The notes: generated by a model not told the origin, from the letters alone. 33,271 nucleotides of DNA from an uncultured Gilliamella sp. (GCA_945291235.1 CALYQY010000015.1:1-33271); one strand, 5' to 3'. Shown: positions 16,623 through 26,499, counted from the stretch's first letter. A program made the numbers and translations.

Positions 16623-18764
16623 ATGGTTTTTAAAATATTAAAGTTTTTTTTAAAGATATTATTCCATGTCAAACTTAATGGTAATTTAAATAACTTAAAG
16701 CAAGAAAGACTCCTCATCACTCCTAACCATGTTTCCTTCCTAGACGGCATTTTAATCGGCGTATTTTTACCTGTAAGACCGGTGTTTGCAATTTATGCTG
16801 GGTATATTAATCATTGGTTAGTTCGTTTTGCCAAACGCTATGTTGATTTTGTCCCCATGGATCCCTTAAATCCTATGGCGATTAAACGATTAGTCCGTGA
16901 AATTGAAAAAGGCCGACCTATTGTTATTTTCCCTGAAGGTCGCATTACAATCACAGGCTCATTAATGAAAATTTACGACGGTGCCGCTTTTGTTGCTGCC
17001 CGTTCACAAGCGACCATTGTACCGGTTTGGATTGAAGGTGCAGAATTTACCTTAACCAGTCGCTTAAAAGGGTTATTTAAGCGTCGCTTGTTTCCGAAAA
17101 TAACCATACATGTACTCGAACCTACTACTATTCCAATGCCGGATGCCGCAACTGCCAGTGAACGCCGCTATATTGCCGGTGAAAAGCTACATCAAATTAT
17201 GATGAATGCCCGAATGGCAAGTCGTCCTAAGTTAACCCTATTTGAAGCCCTGCTTGAAGCTCAAGTGCGTTATGGCGTTAAAACCCGTATGGTGCAAGAT
17301 CCAACCACACATGAAGCCTCTTTCCGTCACTTATTTAAACAAATTATCGGTATCAGTCGCATCGTAGCAAAATTTACCGCTCCACAAGAGCGGGTGGGAC
17401 TACTATTGCCTAACGCAACAATTACGGTAGCAACCTTTTTTGGTTTATCGGTAAAAAATCGTACGCCTGCAATGCTTAATTATACCGCGGGCACTAAAGG
17501 GTTAACCTGTGCTATCACAGCGGCAGAAATTAAAACGATTATTACATCCCGTAAATTTATTAAAAAAGGTAAACTCGATTATCTACTCGATGAAATCAAA
17601 GGGGTTAAGTGGTGTTTTCTTGAAGATTTAAGCAAAAGCTTAACACTTTCGGATAAACTTTATACTTTTATTTTTCAATATATTCCACGCTTAGTGGCGC
17701 ATCCCCAATCGAGTGACGATGAAGCGTTAGTACTGTTTACCTCCGGGTCTGAAGGCAATCCGAAAGGGGTTGTACACACTCATGGCAGTTTGCTCGCCAA
17801 TGTTGAGCAAATTCGTACCGTCATCGATCCCACGCCGGCCGATAGATTTATGTCAGCTTTACCGCTGTTTCATGCTTTTGGCATCACAGCCGGACTATTT
17901 TTACCACTGTTTTCCGGTAGTCGAACGTTTTTATACCCTAACCCATTGCATTACCGAATGGTACCGGAAATCATTTACGACCAAAATTGTACCGTTTTAT
18001 TTGGAACACCAACATTTTTGGCTAATTACGCTCGTTATGCGCACCCTTATGATTTTATGCGTTTGCGCTATGTGGTTGCCGGGGCAGAAAAACTACCGGA
18101 ATCAGTACGTGAACAATGGAAAGATAAATACGGCATTCGTATTTTAGAAGGTTATGGCGTAACCGAATGTGCGCCGGTTGTTGCGTTAAATGTCCCTATG
18201 GCATTTAAAAATGGCACTGTTGGGCGCTTAATGCCGGGTATGGTTTCAAGATTGATTCCTGTGCCGGGTATCAATGACGGCGGTGAGTTACAAGTAAAAG
18301 GCCCGAATGTCATGAAAGGTTACTTACGGGTTGAAACTCCCGGTCAGTTAATCACACCTGCGGCGGCTGATCAAAATGGTCAATTAGAAGAAGGTTGGTA
18401 TGATACTGGCGATATCGTCAACATTGACAATGAAGGATTCATTACTATCAAAGGAAGACTAAAAAGATTTGCCAAAATAGCCGGTGAAATGGTCTCATTA
18501 GAAAGCGTTGAAGCATTGGCGAAAAAAGTTGACCCCGATGCCATGCATGGTGCAACGGTCAAACCGGATTCAGCAAAAGGCGAAGCGATAGTCCTGTTTA
18601 CCACTTCAAATAAGTTAAGTCGTGATCTGCTTAGTCAAGCAGCGCAACAATTGGGTATCCCGGCATTAGCCATTGCACGTGATATTCGTGTTGTTAAAGC
18701 GTTGCCGCTACTCGGAACGGGTAAAATTGATTTTATCACACTCCGAAAAATGGCTGACGAATAA
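16623..18764 (+). CDS. aas: Bifunctional acyl-ACP synthetase / 2-acyl-glycerophosphoethanolamine acyltransferase
   Basis: Inner-membrane enzyme that activates a fatty acid on bound ACP and re-acylates lysophosphatidylethanolamine, repairing phospholipids left by lipoprotein acylation or damage. The N-terminal PlsC-type acyltransferase (1-200) has NHVSFLDG (catalytic His/Asp) and FPEGRIT. The C-terminal AMP-binding domain (about 220-710) has the P-loop [17 protein letters not shown], the motif [18 protein letters not shown] and the C-terminal GTGKIDF lysine. 713 residues from ATG 16623 (E. coli 719); the start at VFKILKF fits E. coli, and an upstream TTG at 16611 inside the palindrome is rejected. 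lplT follows after 15 bases. Identification is firm. Confidence 0.97.
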   Translation: MVFKILKFFLKILFHVKLNGNLNNLKQERLLITPNHVSFLDGILIGVFLPVRPVFAIYAGYINHWLVRFAKRYVDFVPMDPLNPMAIKRLVREIEKGRPIVIFPEGRITITGSLMKIYDGAAFVAARSQATIVPVWIEGAEFTLTSRLKGLFKRRLFPKITIHVLEPTTIPMPDAATASERRYIAGEKLHQIMMNARMASRPKLTLFEALLEAQVRYGVKTRMVQDPTTHEASFRHLFKQIIGISRIVAKFTAPQERVGLLLPNATITVATFFGLSVKNRTPAMLNYTAGTKGLTCAITAAEIKTIITSRKFIKKGKLDYLLDEIKGVKWCFLEDLSKSLTLSDKLYTFIFQYIPRLVAHPQSSDDEALVLFTSGSEGNPKGVVHTHGSLLANVEQIRTVIDPTPADRFMSALPLFHAFGITAGLFLPLFSGSRTFLYPNPLHYRMVPEIIYDQNCTVLFGTPTFLANYARYAHPYDFMRLRYVVAGAEKLPESVREQWKDKYGIRILEGYGVTECAPVVALNVPMAFKNGTVGRLMPGMVSRLIPVPGINDGGELQVKGPNVMKGYLRVETPGQLITPAAADQNGQLEEGWYDTGDIVNIDNEGFITIKGRLKRFAKIAGEMVSLESVEALAKKVDPDAMHGATVKPDSAKGEAIVLFTTSNKLSRDLLSQAAQQLGIPALAIARDIRVVKALPLLGTGKIDFITLRKMADE

Positions 18765-18779
18765 CCGAAAGGATTACGC

Positions 18780-19967
18780 ATGAATCACTATTCCTTATTA
18801 AGCAAAGGCATGGTCGCAACCATGCTGGCGCAGTTTTTTTCAGCTTTTGCCGATAATGCGATCTTTTTTGCCATTCTCGCTTATATTAAAAATCTTCATT
18901 ATCCCGAATGGAGCCAATCAGCACTGCAAATCAGTTTTGTCGTCCCATTTATCATTCTTTCGCCTTTTGTCGGCCAGTTTGCCGACAGCATGTCCAAAGG
19001 CAGAGCAATGATGATTGCAAATTCAATCAAGTTAATTGGTGCCGGTTGTATCTGTTTAGATATTACCCCTTTTGTCGGCTATTTTTTAGTGGGAATTGGC
19101 GCCGCAACCTACTCCCCTGCAAAATATGGTATTTTGGGCGAGCTAACTACCGGCGATAATCTGGTGAAAGCCAACGGTTTGATTGAGTCATCGACAATTG
19201 CCGCAATTCTACTCGGTTCACTGGCTGGCGGGCATATTGCAGATATGAGTATTATTGCCTCCCTGCTCACTTGTGTTTTGATGTATGGACTGGCCGTGCT
19301 TGCCAATATTTTCATACCAAAACTTCCGGCCGCAAGAAAAAATATTGAATGGAAATTTATCAGCATATTGCAAGATTTTGTTAAAACCATTACTGTGGTT
19401 TTCACCAATAAACAAACCTTATACACACTATGTTGTACCAGTCTATTTTGGGGTGCCGGAATTACGCTACGTTTCCTGTTAATCGCTTGGGTACCAATCG
19501 TATTAGGTATTGAAGATAATGCCACACCGACTAACCTTAATGCAGTTGTGGCTATCGGTATTGTTATTGGCGCCGGGCTGGCAAGTATGTGTATCTCGAT
19601 GAAAAATACCCTGCGTTGTATTCCGGCAGGAATAGTAATGGGACTGACCGTTATAGCATTCACCTTACAAAGTAATATTATTTCATCGTATATTTTACTG
19701 ATTCTAATTGGCGCTTTAGGCGGATTTTTTATCGTGCCACTTAATGCGTTAATTCAAAAAATGGGGAAAGAGTTAATTGGTGCCGGTAGTGTTGTTTCAA
19801 TCCAAAACTTAAGTCAAAATAGTGCTATGATGATTATGCTAGGGCTTTATACTTTAGCGGTCGCCATGAAATTACCCGTTATTGCAATAGGTGTCGGCTT
19901 CGGCAGTTTAGTTGCCATTGTCATACTCTTTTTATGGATAGGATTAAAAAAGCATGCAAAACATTAA
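18780..19967 (+). CDS. lplT: Lysophospholipid transporter LplT
   Basis: Major-facilitator-family flippase that moves lysophospholipids from the outer to the inner leaflet of the inner membrane, where Aas re-acylates them. 395 residues with about twelve helices (E. coli 397). Family-specific stretches: [15 protein letters not shown] near 17-31, [17 protein letters not shown] near 61-77, [21 protein letters not shown] near 107-127, [19 protein letters not shown] near 221-239, and [13 protein letters not shown] near 315-327. AAAGGA lies 6 bases before the ATG. The pairing with aas is the same as in enterics. Its last 14 bases overlap the start of murQ. Confidence 0.97.
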   Translation: MNHYSLLSKGMVATMLAQFFSAFADNAIFFAILAYIKNLHYPEWSQSALQISFVVPFIILSPFVGQFADSMSKGRAMMIANSIKLIGAGCICLDITPFVGYFLVGIGAATYSPAKYGILGELTTGDNLVKANGLIESSTIAAILLGSLAGGHIADMSIIASLLTCVLMYGLAVLANIFIPKLPAARKNIEWKFISILQDFVKTITVVFTNKQTLYTLCCTSLFWGAGITLRFLLIAWVPIVLGIEDNATPTNLNAVVAIGIVIGAGLASMCISMKNTLRCIPAGIVMGLTVIAFTLQSNIISSYILLILIGALGGFFIVPLNALIQKMGKELIGAGSVVSIQNLSQNSAMMIMLGLYTLAVAMKLPVIAIGVGFGSLVAIVILFLWIGLKKHAKH

Positions 19968-20865
19968 TCTTGGCGATATGATGACCGAGAATCAAAACCC
20001 TAACAGTGAACACATCGATCAATGTTCCACGCTTGAAATTCTCAGCATCATTAATAATGAAGATAAGCAAGTTGCGCTAGCGGTTGAAAAGCAGCTTGCT
20101 AACATCGCAAAAGCTGTCGATGCAATCAGTCATGCATTTTTAAATAATGGCAGACTTATCTATCTTGGTGCCGGCACTTCTGGCCGGCTTGGCATTTTAG
20201 ACGCCAGTGAATGCCCACCAACTTATGGCACGCCACCTCAACAAGTCATAGGCTTAATTGCGGGCGGTAAACCAGCCATTTTTAAAGCAGTTGAAAACGC
20301 TGAAGACAAACCGGAGCTGGCAGTTACCAACTTAACCGATATTCAATTTTCGGCCAATGATATTTTAGTCGGGATTGCAGCTAGTGGGCGCACACCTTAT
20401 GTTATCGGTGGAATGCAATACGCCAAATCACTGGGTGCAACTGTCATTAGCCTTTGCTGTAATGCCAACGCGCCAATGATAGATTTAGCCGATATTGCCA
20501 TTACTCCCATTGTTGGGCCTGAAGTGATTACTGGCTCATCAAGAATGAAAGCCGGCACAGCCCAAAAACTCGTCCTTAATATGCTCACCACCGCCAGCAT
20601 GATTAAAATCGGTAAAGTTTATGGTAATTTAATGGTCGATGTTGAAGCAACTAATGCTAAACTTATCGAACGGCAAATAGCAATTGTTAGGCAAGCAACA
20701 CAATGTGATCGCCAAACCGCCATTTTGGCTTTGCAACAAAGTGAACAGCATTGCAAAACAGCAATTTTAATGATTTTGGCCGATCTTGATGTGATTGAAG
20801 CCAAAAAACGGTTATCGGAAAATAAAGGATTTATCAGAAAAGCACTCAACACCATGATAAGCTAA
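19954..20865 (+). CDS. murQ: N-acetylmuramic acid 6-phosphate etherase MurQ
   Basis: Cytoplasmic lyase that splits the lactyl ether of MurNAc 6-phosphate to give GlcNAc 6-phosphate and D-lactate, in cell-wall recycling. 303 residues (E. coli 298), SIS-domain fold. [21 protein letters not shown] near 68-88 contains the catalytic glutamate; [18 protein letters not shown] near 130-147 and [18 protein letters not shown] near 193-210 are family signatures. ATG 19954 begins inside lplT (14-base overlap); an ATG at 19981 is possible but the first aligns better with MurQ. The usual partners murR, murP and anmK are not present; its place behind aas-lplT is unusual. Confidence 0.95.
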   Translation: MQNINLGDMMTENQNPNSEHIDQCSTLEILSIINNEDKQVALAVEKQLANIAKAVDAISHAFLNNGRLIYLGAGTSGRLGILDASECPPTYGTPPQQVIGLIAGGKPAIFKAVENAEDKPELAVTNLTDIQFSANDILVGIAASGRTPYVIGGMQYAKSLGATVISLCCNANAPMIDLADIAITPIVGPEVITGSSRMKAGTAQKLVLNMLTTASMIKIGKVYGNLMVDVEATNAKLIERQIAIVRQATQCDRQTAILALQQSEQHCKTAILMILADLDVIEAKKRLSENKGFIRKALNTMIS

Positions 20866-21157
20866 TTTCTTGCAGTTAAAGCAGTTAGCAAAAGAGATTT
20901 TATGACTCAAGTCTAATTTTTCAATCATGATTGTTGACATTAATACAAGTTATAGAAAAATATACCGAATACTGTTACTACAATTATTAGATTTACATCC
21001 AAAATAGTATTAATTTCTATCACTTTTAGAAATATGAGCTTGTTAGATTAAGAGTAATTTCGTCATACTTTATTTCGTAATATGAATACACTTCTCTCTA
21101 ATTTTTAACATTAACTATTTCACATTAATGGCTTTTATTAATACACAAGGGAAATGT
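20866..21157. other. Intergenic region between murQ and the carboxylesterase gene
   Basis: About 290 AT-rich bases. There is a TTGACA near 20934-20939 but no good -10 at the right distance. No RNA gene or convincing terminator is visible. Confidence 0.5.
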
Positions 21158-22891
21158 ATGAAAACATCATTCTATAAGTTTAAAACTACTCTCGCTTTTC
21201 TGGGTCTAATTACGCTGGCAACACCAATGGTTGGCTTTAGTCAAGAAAACACGCTTCCTAGCCATAATGAAAACATCACTACACCAACAACTGCTGATTC
21301 AACGCTTATCAAAACACAATATGGCTTAATCCAAGGGCATTACGACCAAATTAATAATGTCATTCAATGGACGGGCATACCTTATGCCAAATCCCCAACC
21401 GGCGAGTTAAGGTGGAAAAAACCGGTTGATGTTGAACCTTGGAACGGCGTATTTGATGCAACCAAAGCCGGTCAAGTTGCCATGCAACTTAAAGACAATA
21501 ATATAATAGGTTTCGATGATAGCTTAAACCTTAATATCTATCGCCCTAATAATCATAAAAATAATTTACCTGTACTGGTTTATATACACGGCGGAAATAA
21601 CCAAATCGGCACCGCCATGGAAATGACTGGCAACACGCTGGTAACCGATCTTGATGCCATTTTTGTGTCAATTAATTACCGTTTAGGACCATTGGGATTT
21701 AACCCGCTTCCAGCCTTACAAACCGGCGATAAATTAGAAGATTCAGGTAACTATGCGCTACTTGATATAGCAAAATCATTAGATTGGATAAAACAAAATA
21801 TTGCGCAATTTGGCGGCGATCCGAATAATATTACCGTCTCAGGCTTTTCAGCAGGTGGACGAGATGTAATGGCAATGTTAATTTCTCCTATCTTTAAAGA
21901 TAAATTTCAACAAGCTATTTCATTTAGTGGCGGCATGACGGTCGCAGATAAAGACGATAGTATCAAAGTGTTTGCCAAAGCTATCGCCCCACTGGTGGTT
22001 GAAGATAAAATTAAACCAACTGAAGAACAAGCTTATCAATGGTTGTTAACCAATCAATCTGAAGTCAAAAAATACCTCTATAGCATCTCATCCGATCGGC
22101 TTGTTGCGCTAATGGGAAATGCCGGTATAAGAATGAGTGTTTTTCCACATTTATACAATGACGGCTATGTGATCCCTAAAGACGGTTTTAATACTCAACA
22201 CTACAATAGTGTCCCGTTAATTATGCTTACCGGTACTGGTGAGTTTTCACTATTTGCACAATCGTCTCCTTATTTTAGTCAAGAAGCCGGTTCATTGACC
22301 ACCAAAGCGTCAGCTGAATTTCAATTTGCCAATAAATATGGCAGTCGTCTTTATGAACTATTTAATGTTACCGACTCAGCTAACAAAATGGCACCATTTT
22401 ACCCAGCCAATATTTTTGGCGTGACAATAAAATATGGCGAGGATCAAAATACTGTTGGCTTGCCTATGGGAATATTTGGCGCTTTTCATGGTGTTTTCAT
22501 CCCATTAATGGATCATTCTTCAGATAATTATGAAAAGATAATTGGCAATGCATTTGAGACTAAAGGCGCTAAGCAACTGAGCATGATATTTAAACAATAT
22601 CTGCATAACTTTATTCATCACGGCAACCCTAACGGCGATGATCTAATTTATTGGGAAAATTGGACAGCTAAAAACCAATCGTTACTTTACCTTAACGCCG
22701 ATAGACAGCAAGCCCAAATTTACATGGGTGAGCAAAAATGGAACTATCAAGATGTGCTTAATCAAATGGATAACGATCAGTCAATCGATGCAAAGGTTAA
22801 AAAGACTTTAATCGCTGAAGTATTAAATGGCAGATGGTTTAGTCATGAACTTGATCTGAAATATAAAAATAAATCATTATGGATTAAATAA
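21158..22891 (+). CDS. Exported type-B carboxylesterase family protein
   Basis: Alpha/beta-hydrolase of the carboxylesterase/cholinesterase (PnbA-like) family, predicted to be exported. ATG 21158 (577 residues) is chosen because AAGGGA precedes it and it starts a classic signal peptide: KTSFYKFK, a hydrophobic core, and a probable cut after VGFS. Family segments: GIPYAKSPTGELRWKKP near 73-89; oxyanion loop YIHGGNN (His144); nucleophile elbow GFSAGG (Ser231), where most relatives have GESAGG; acid in LTGTGEFSLFA (Glu362); catalytic histidine in GAFHGVFIPL (His444). The triad therefore looks complete. Substrate unknown; ester-linked dietary compounds are a guess. It stands alone, 328 bases upstream of the mannose-type PTS operon. 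Confidence 0.85.
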   Translation: MKTSFYKFKTTLAFLGLITLATPMVGFSQENTLPSHNENITTPTTADSTLIKTQYGLIQGHYDQINNVIQWTGIPYAKSPTGELRWKKPVDVEPWNGVFDATKAGQVAMQLKDNNIIGFDDSLNLNIYRPNNHKNNLPVLVYIHGGNNQIGTAMEMTGNTLVTDLDAIFVSINYRLGPLGFNPLPALQTGDKLEDSGNYALLDIAKSLDWIKQNIAQFGGDPNNITVSGFSAGGRDVMAMLISPIFKDKFQQAISFSGGMTVADKDDSIKVFAKAIAPLVVEDKIKPTEEQAYQWLLTNQSEVKKYLYSISSDRLVALMGNAGIRMSVFPHLYNDGYVIPKDGFNTQHYNSVPLIMLTGTGEFSLFAQSSPYFSQEAGSLTTKASAEFQFANKYGSRLYELFNVTDSANKMAPFYPANIFGVTIKYGEDQNTVGLPMGIFGAFHGVFIPLMDHSSDNYEKIIGNAFETKGAKQLSMIFKQYLHNFIHHGNPNGDDLIYWENWTAKNQSLLYLNADRQQAQIYMGEQKWNYQDVLNQMDNDQSIDAKVKKTLIAEVLNGRWFSHELDLKYKNKSLWIK

Positions 22892-23219
22892 ATGCCATTT
22901 ATCTTAAAGGAATTGGTTGAGATTGTCGATCATGATACATAGTTGAAATATTTTCATGTAACAGTGAATAACTTTATAAAATACAAATGATTAATCTATA
23001 TAGCATCACAATTTTTTTCAATATTTGTATTTTATCAATTATAATCAGCTAAAATACATAAATCGTAAAATAGTTGAATTGCAACAAGTAAGAAAATCGT
23101 TTTGTACTACGCAAAAAAATAGATTTTATAATCAACTAATTATGTAGGATATATCATTTTTTTTGAAAAATTTATAACATTTATATTAGCGAATAATATA
23201 AAAATCAGGAGGTAGTTAT
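22892..23219. other. Upstream region of the mannose-family PTS operon
   Basis: Very AT-rich, no gene. It contains an 11-bp perfect inverted repeat, AAAATACAAAT (22978-22988) and ATTTGTATTTT (23023-23033), with 34 bases between, and a strong AGGAGGT (23207-23213) before manX. A weak promoter candidate is TTTATA-17-TAATAT ending near 23198. I see no Cra box, full CRP site or sigma54 promoter. Confidence 0.5.
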
Positions 23220-24200
23220 ATGGTAGGAATTATCCTGGCAACTCATGGTGAGTTTGCTGAAGGTATTCTACAATCAGGCTCTATGATATTTGGTGAACAA
23301 GAAAATGTTAAAGCCGTAACATTGCACCCAAGTGATAGCCCTGAAAGTCTAAAAGAACGAATGTTAGCCGCTATTGCCACATTTGATAATCAAGATGAAG
23401 TGTTATTTTTGGTCGATTTATGGGGCGGCACGCCATTTAATCAAGCAAATAATTTATGCGGAGCGCACCCTAATTGGGCAATTGTCGCTGGTCTAAACTT
23501 GCCCATGTTAATTGAAGCTTATTCATCACGTTTCTCCATGGAGTCAGCAAAAGAGATCGCCGGAGCAATTTTAGAATCGGCTAAAGACGGCATTCGTGCA
23601 ACGGTAGATGCGCCAGCGAATCAAGCTCCTGCAAAACAAACATCAAATACCATTCCGGAAGGCACTGTGCTTGGTGACGGAAAAATGAAGATTGTGTTAG
23701 CTCGGGTCGACTCTCGTTTACTACATGGACAAGTTGCCACATCCTGGACTAAATCGACCAATCCTAATCGTATTATTGTTGTTTCTGATTCAGTTGCTAA
23801 AGATGAGTTAAGAAAAAAACTCATTGAAGAAGCCGCTCCTCCTGGTGTTAAAGCCAACGTCGTACCAATCAAAAAAATCATCGAGGTTTCAAAAGATCCC
23901 CGTTTTGGGAATACCAAAGCACTATTACTTTTTGAAAACCCGGAAGATGTCGTGCGAGCTGTTGAAGGCGGTGTCGATATTGAGGTACTCAATATTGGTT
24001 CCATGGCTCACTCAGTAGGTAAAGTCATGGTAAATAAAGTGCTTTCAATGAATGAGCAAGACGTTGAAGCCTTTGAAAAATTAAAAGCAAAAAATATTCA
24101 ATTCGATGTTCGCAAAGTGCCTAATGATTCAAATAGCAATATGGATGAATTATTAACTAAAGCGAAAGAAGAGTTAGCCGAACAAAAGAATAAGTCTTAA
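23220..24200 (+). CDS. manX: Mannose-family PTS EIIAB component (Firmicutes ManL-like)
   Basis: Cytoplasmic component that relays phosphate from HPr to the sugar entering through EIIC/EIID. EIIA domain residues 1-125 with IILATHGEFAEG (His9); an Ala/Pro-rich linker at about 130-152; EIIB domain about 155-320 with ARVDSRLLHGQVATSW (His169). 326 residues. The wording of GSMIFGEQENV, IPEGTVLGDGKMKIVLARVD, PPGVKANVVPIKK and FDVRKVPNDS recalls ManL of lactobacilli and streptococci, and differs from E. coli ManX in many of these places. The consensus AGGAGGT ribosome site is 6 bases from the ATG. First gene of a four-gene cluster. Substrate probably mannose, glucose or amino sugars. Confidence 0.93.
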   Translation: MVGIILATHGEFAEGILQSGSMIFGEQENVKAVTLHPSDSPESLKERMLAAIATFDNQDEVLFLVDLWGGTPFNQANNLCGAHPNWAIVAGLNLPMLIEAYSSRFSMESAKEIAGAILESAKDGIRATVDAPANQAPAKQTSNTIPEGTVLGDGKMKIVLARVDSRLLHGQVATSWTKSTNPNRIIVVSDSVAKDELRKKLIEEAAPPGVKANVVPIKKIIEVSKDPRFGNTKALLLFENPEDVVRAVEGGVDIEVLNIGSMAHSVGKVMVNKVLSMNEQDVEAFEKLKAKNIQFDVRKVPNDSNSNMDELLTKAKEELAEQKNKS

Positions 24201-24215
24201 TTAAGGGGTTATATT

Positions 24216-25016
24216 ATGACGTTATCAATCGTTGCTATCCTGTTAGTGATAGCTATCGCCTTTCTGGCAGGAATGGAAGGTATTTTAGATCAGTTCCAAT
24301 TTCATCAACCGTTAGTGGCATGTTCATTAATTGGGCTGGTAACCGGTAATCTAGAAGCTGGTGTAGTATTAGGTGGATCATTACAGATGATAGCACTAGG
24401 CTGGGCAAACATTGGCGCAGCAGTGGCACCGGATGCGGCACTAGCGTCTGTTGCCTCATCAATTATATTAGTGTTAGGCGGGCAAGGCGTTGAAGGTGTT
24501 TCAACAGCGATTGCGGTTGCAATTCCGTTAGCGGTTGCCGGACTGTTTTTAACAATGATCGTTCGAACACTGGCTGTGCCTTTGGTTCATATGATGGATA
24601 GCGCAGCGGAAGAAGGCAATATTAGACGTATTGAATTACTCCAAATATTGGGCATTTGCATGCAAGGTTTACGTATCGCTATCCCAGCTGCAGCATTACT
24701 ATTTATTCCGGCTGAAACAGTTAAAGACGCATTAAATGCAATGCCAACATGGTTAACCACCGGTATGGCTATTGGTGGTGGCATGGTTGTGGCTGTTGGT
24801 TATGCAATGGTTATCAATATGATGGCTACCCGTGAAGTATGGCCGTTTTTCATTATCGGTTTTGTTGTTGCCGCTATTTCCCAATTAACCTTGATTGCCC
24901 TAGGTGCATTAGGTATTGCTTTAGCGTTAATTTACCTTAATCTTTCTGAACGTGGCAACAACTCAAATGGTGGTGATAAAGGTGATCCACTAGATGATAT
25001 TTTGAATGATTACTAG
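24216..25016 (+). CDS. manY: Mannose-family PTS EIIC component
   Basis: Membrane subunit that forms the sugar channel with EIID. 266 residues, hydrophobic, with the family stretches FLAGMEGILDQFQFHQPLVA near 17-36, GGSLQMIALGWANIGAAVAP near 53-72 and GMAIGGGMVVAVGYAMVINM near 188-207. The tail, NGGDKGDPLDDILNDY, is the typical ending of Firmicutes ManM/ManY proteins and is unlike the E. coli ManY tail as I recall it. It lies 15 bases after manX and 16 before manZ, with AAGGGG upstream of its ATG. Confidence 0.95.
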   Translation: MTLSIVAILLVIAIAFLAGMEGILDQFQFHQPLVACSLIGLVTGNLEAGVVLGGSLQMIALGWANIGAAVAPDAALASVASSIILVLGGQGVEGVSTAIAVAIPLAVAGLFLTMIVRTLAVPLVHMMDSAAEEGNIRRIELLQILGICMQGLRIAIPAAALLFIPAETVKDALNAMPTWLTTGMAIGGGMVVAVGYAMVINMMATREVWPFFIIGFVVAAISQLTLIALGALGIALALIYLNLSERGNNSNGGDKGDPLDDILNDY

Positions 25017-25032
25017 GAACTTGGAGAAGAAA

Positions 25033-25944
25033 ATGACTGATAAAATTCAATTAACTAAAAAAGATCGTTTAGCAGTTGCTTGGCGCTCAACTTTCCTTCA
25101 AGGTTCTTGGAACTACGAACGTATGCAAAATGGCGGCTGGGTCTATTCAATGATTCCGGCGATTAAAAAATTGTATACCACTAAAGAAGATCGTTCTGCT
25201 GCATTAAAACGCCATTTAGAGTTTTTTAATACTCACCCTTATTTAGCATCGCCTGTTTTAGGGGTAACCCTTGCTCTTGAAGAAGAGCGTGCCAATGGTG
25301 CACCGGTTGATGATGTGGCTATTCAAGGGGTAAAAGTGGGTATGATGGGACCTTTAGCCGGTGTCGGTGATCCGGTGTTCTGGTTTACTGTTCGACCAAT
25401 GCTTGGTGCCCTAGGTGCATCGCTCGCACTAAGTGGCAATATTTTAGGACCGATTTTATTCTTTTTACTTTGGAATATTATTCGTTGGGGCTTTATGTGG
25501 TATACCCAAGAGTTTGGTTATCGTACCGGTTCAAAAATCACAGATAACCTATCTGGTGGTTTACTGCAAAAAATTACCAAAGGCGCCTCAATTTTAGGGA
25601 TGTTTGTTCTGGCTGCTTTGGTGCAAAGGTGGGTATCGATCAATTTCCAACCTGTCGTTTCAAAAGTGAAATTGGCAGACGGTGCCTTTATTGATTGGAG
25701 CAAAATATCTAATGGTGCAACAGGTATTAAAGAAGCCTTAGAACAAATGCAAGCCGGATTATCTCTCACACAAACGAAGATAGTTACTTTACAAAATAAC
25801 TTAGATCAGCTGATACCTGGACTGGTTCCATTACTTTTAACCTTTTTATGTATGTGGTTATTACGTAAAAAAGTATCACCAATCTTAATTATTCTTGCAC
25901 TATTCCTAGTCGGCATTGGTGGACACGTGATTGGTCTTTTATAA
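25033..25944 (+). CDS. manZ: Mannose-family PTS EIID component
   Basis: Second membrane subunit of the mannose-family permease; contributes to substrate passage. 303 residues from ATG 25033, preferred over an upstream ATG at 25006 within manY because GGAGA stands directly before it and the N-terminus TDKIQLTKKDRLAVAWRS fits the family. Characteristic: QGSWNYERMQNGGWVYSMIP near 27-46, LKRHLEFFNTHPYLASPVLG near 58-77, EEERANGAPVDDVAIQGVKV near 83-102 and GPLAGVGDPVFWFTVRP near 106-122. C-terminal helices follow a soluble segment at about 205-255. Together with manX and manY it makes a complete permease. Confidence 0.95.
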   Translation: MTDKIQLTKKDRLAVAWRSTFLQGSWNYERMQNGGWVYSMIPAIKKLYTTKEDRSAALKRHLEFFNTHPYLASPVLGVTLALEEERANGAPVDDVAIQGVKVGMMGPLAGVGDPVFWFTVRPMLGALGASLALSGNILGPILFFLLWNIIRWGFMWYTQEFGYRTGSKITDNLSGGLLQKITKGASILGMFVLAALVQRWVSINFQPVVSKVKLADGAFIDWSKISNGATGIKEALEQMQAGLSLTQTKIVTLQNNLDQLIPGLVPLLLTFLCMWLLRKKVSPILIILALFLVGIGGHVIGLL

Positions 25945-25972
25945 GCAACCAATCTTGTAAAGAAGTTTCAGA

Positions 25973-26008
25973 AAAGCACTATGTTTGAGTATAAAAACAT
26001 AGTGCTTT
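25973..26008 (+). terminator. Long perfect hairpin between manZ and manO
   Basis: AAAGCACTATGTTT (25973-25986) and AAACATAGTGCTTT (25995-26008) form a 14-bp perfect stem with an 8-base loop, 28 bases after the manZ stop. The stem ends in TTT and is followed by a CT-rich run, so termination may be partial; it could also protect the manXYZ message from 3' decay. Confidence 0.65.
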
Positions 26009-26124
26009 CTCTCTCTATTAGCGGCGTTTTTGACTGATACAATTATCACCCGGCTTGCTAATTACCGATATTGAACATAGCAGGCAAAATAGCATCGCTA
26101 AATTACCATCATACTTGGAGAAAT

Positions 26125-26499
26125 ATGGTTCAATCATTAAATACCAAAATCGATCTGACCACCAAAGGAACAACTTTTGTTGGCACCACTGAATACGGCA
26201 ATATTATGATTGGCGATAAAGCCTTTGAATTTTATCATCAACGTGACCGCCGTAAGTATATACAAATCCCATGGCAAGAGATTGATTTTGTCAGTGCATC
26301 GGTCTTATTTGGCGGTAAGTGGATACCACGCTACCAAATACATACCAAACAAAATGGCACTTTTACCTTTTCCTCGAAAGATCCCAAAACAGTTTTACGA
26401 GCGATTCGAGTTTATATTGATAGCCAAAAAATGGTGAAATCATTAGGTTTCTTTGATGTCATAAAACGGGCATTTATTCGCAAAAAGCCCAACAAATAA
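26125..26499 (+). CDS. manO: DUF956 family protein (ManO-like), PTS-associated
   Basis: Small cytoplasmic protein of the DUF956 family, called ManO in lactic acid bacteria, where it follows manLMN. 124 residues; the core is KIDLTTKGTTFVGTTEYG, MIGDKAFEFYHQRDRRKYIQ, IPWQEIDFVSASVLFGGKWI, the TFTFSSKDPK turn and the basic ending VIKRAFIRKKPNK. ATG 26125 with GGAG 5 bases before it is preferred over ATG 26071, which has no ribosome site and adds residues not found in the family. The mechanism is unknown to me; a regulatory or assembly role in the PTS is inferred from its fixed neighbourhood. A hairpin separates it from manZ by 181 bases in all. Confidence 0.88.
   Translation: MVQSLNTKIDLTTKGTTFVGTTEYGNIMIGDKAFEFYHQRDRRKYIQIPWQEIDFVSASVLFGGKWIPRYQIHTKQNGTFTFSSKDPKTVLRAIRVYIDSQKMVKSLGFFDVIKRAFIRKKPNK

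Noticed and set aside
19109..19663. 184-codon open frame on the minus strand
   Set aside because: Entirely inside lplT on the opposite strand; the composition is that of an antisense shadow of a membrane protein.
22995..23010. Possible CRP site upstream of manX
   Set aside because: Only the TCACA half is present; the other half shows no match.
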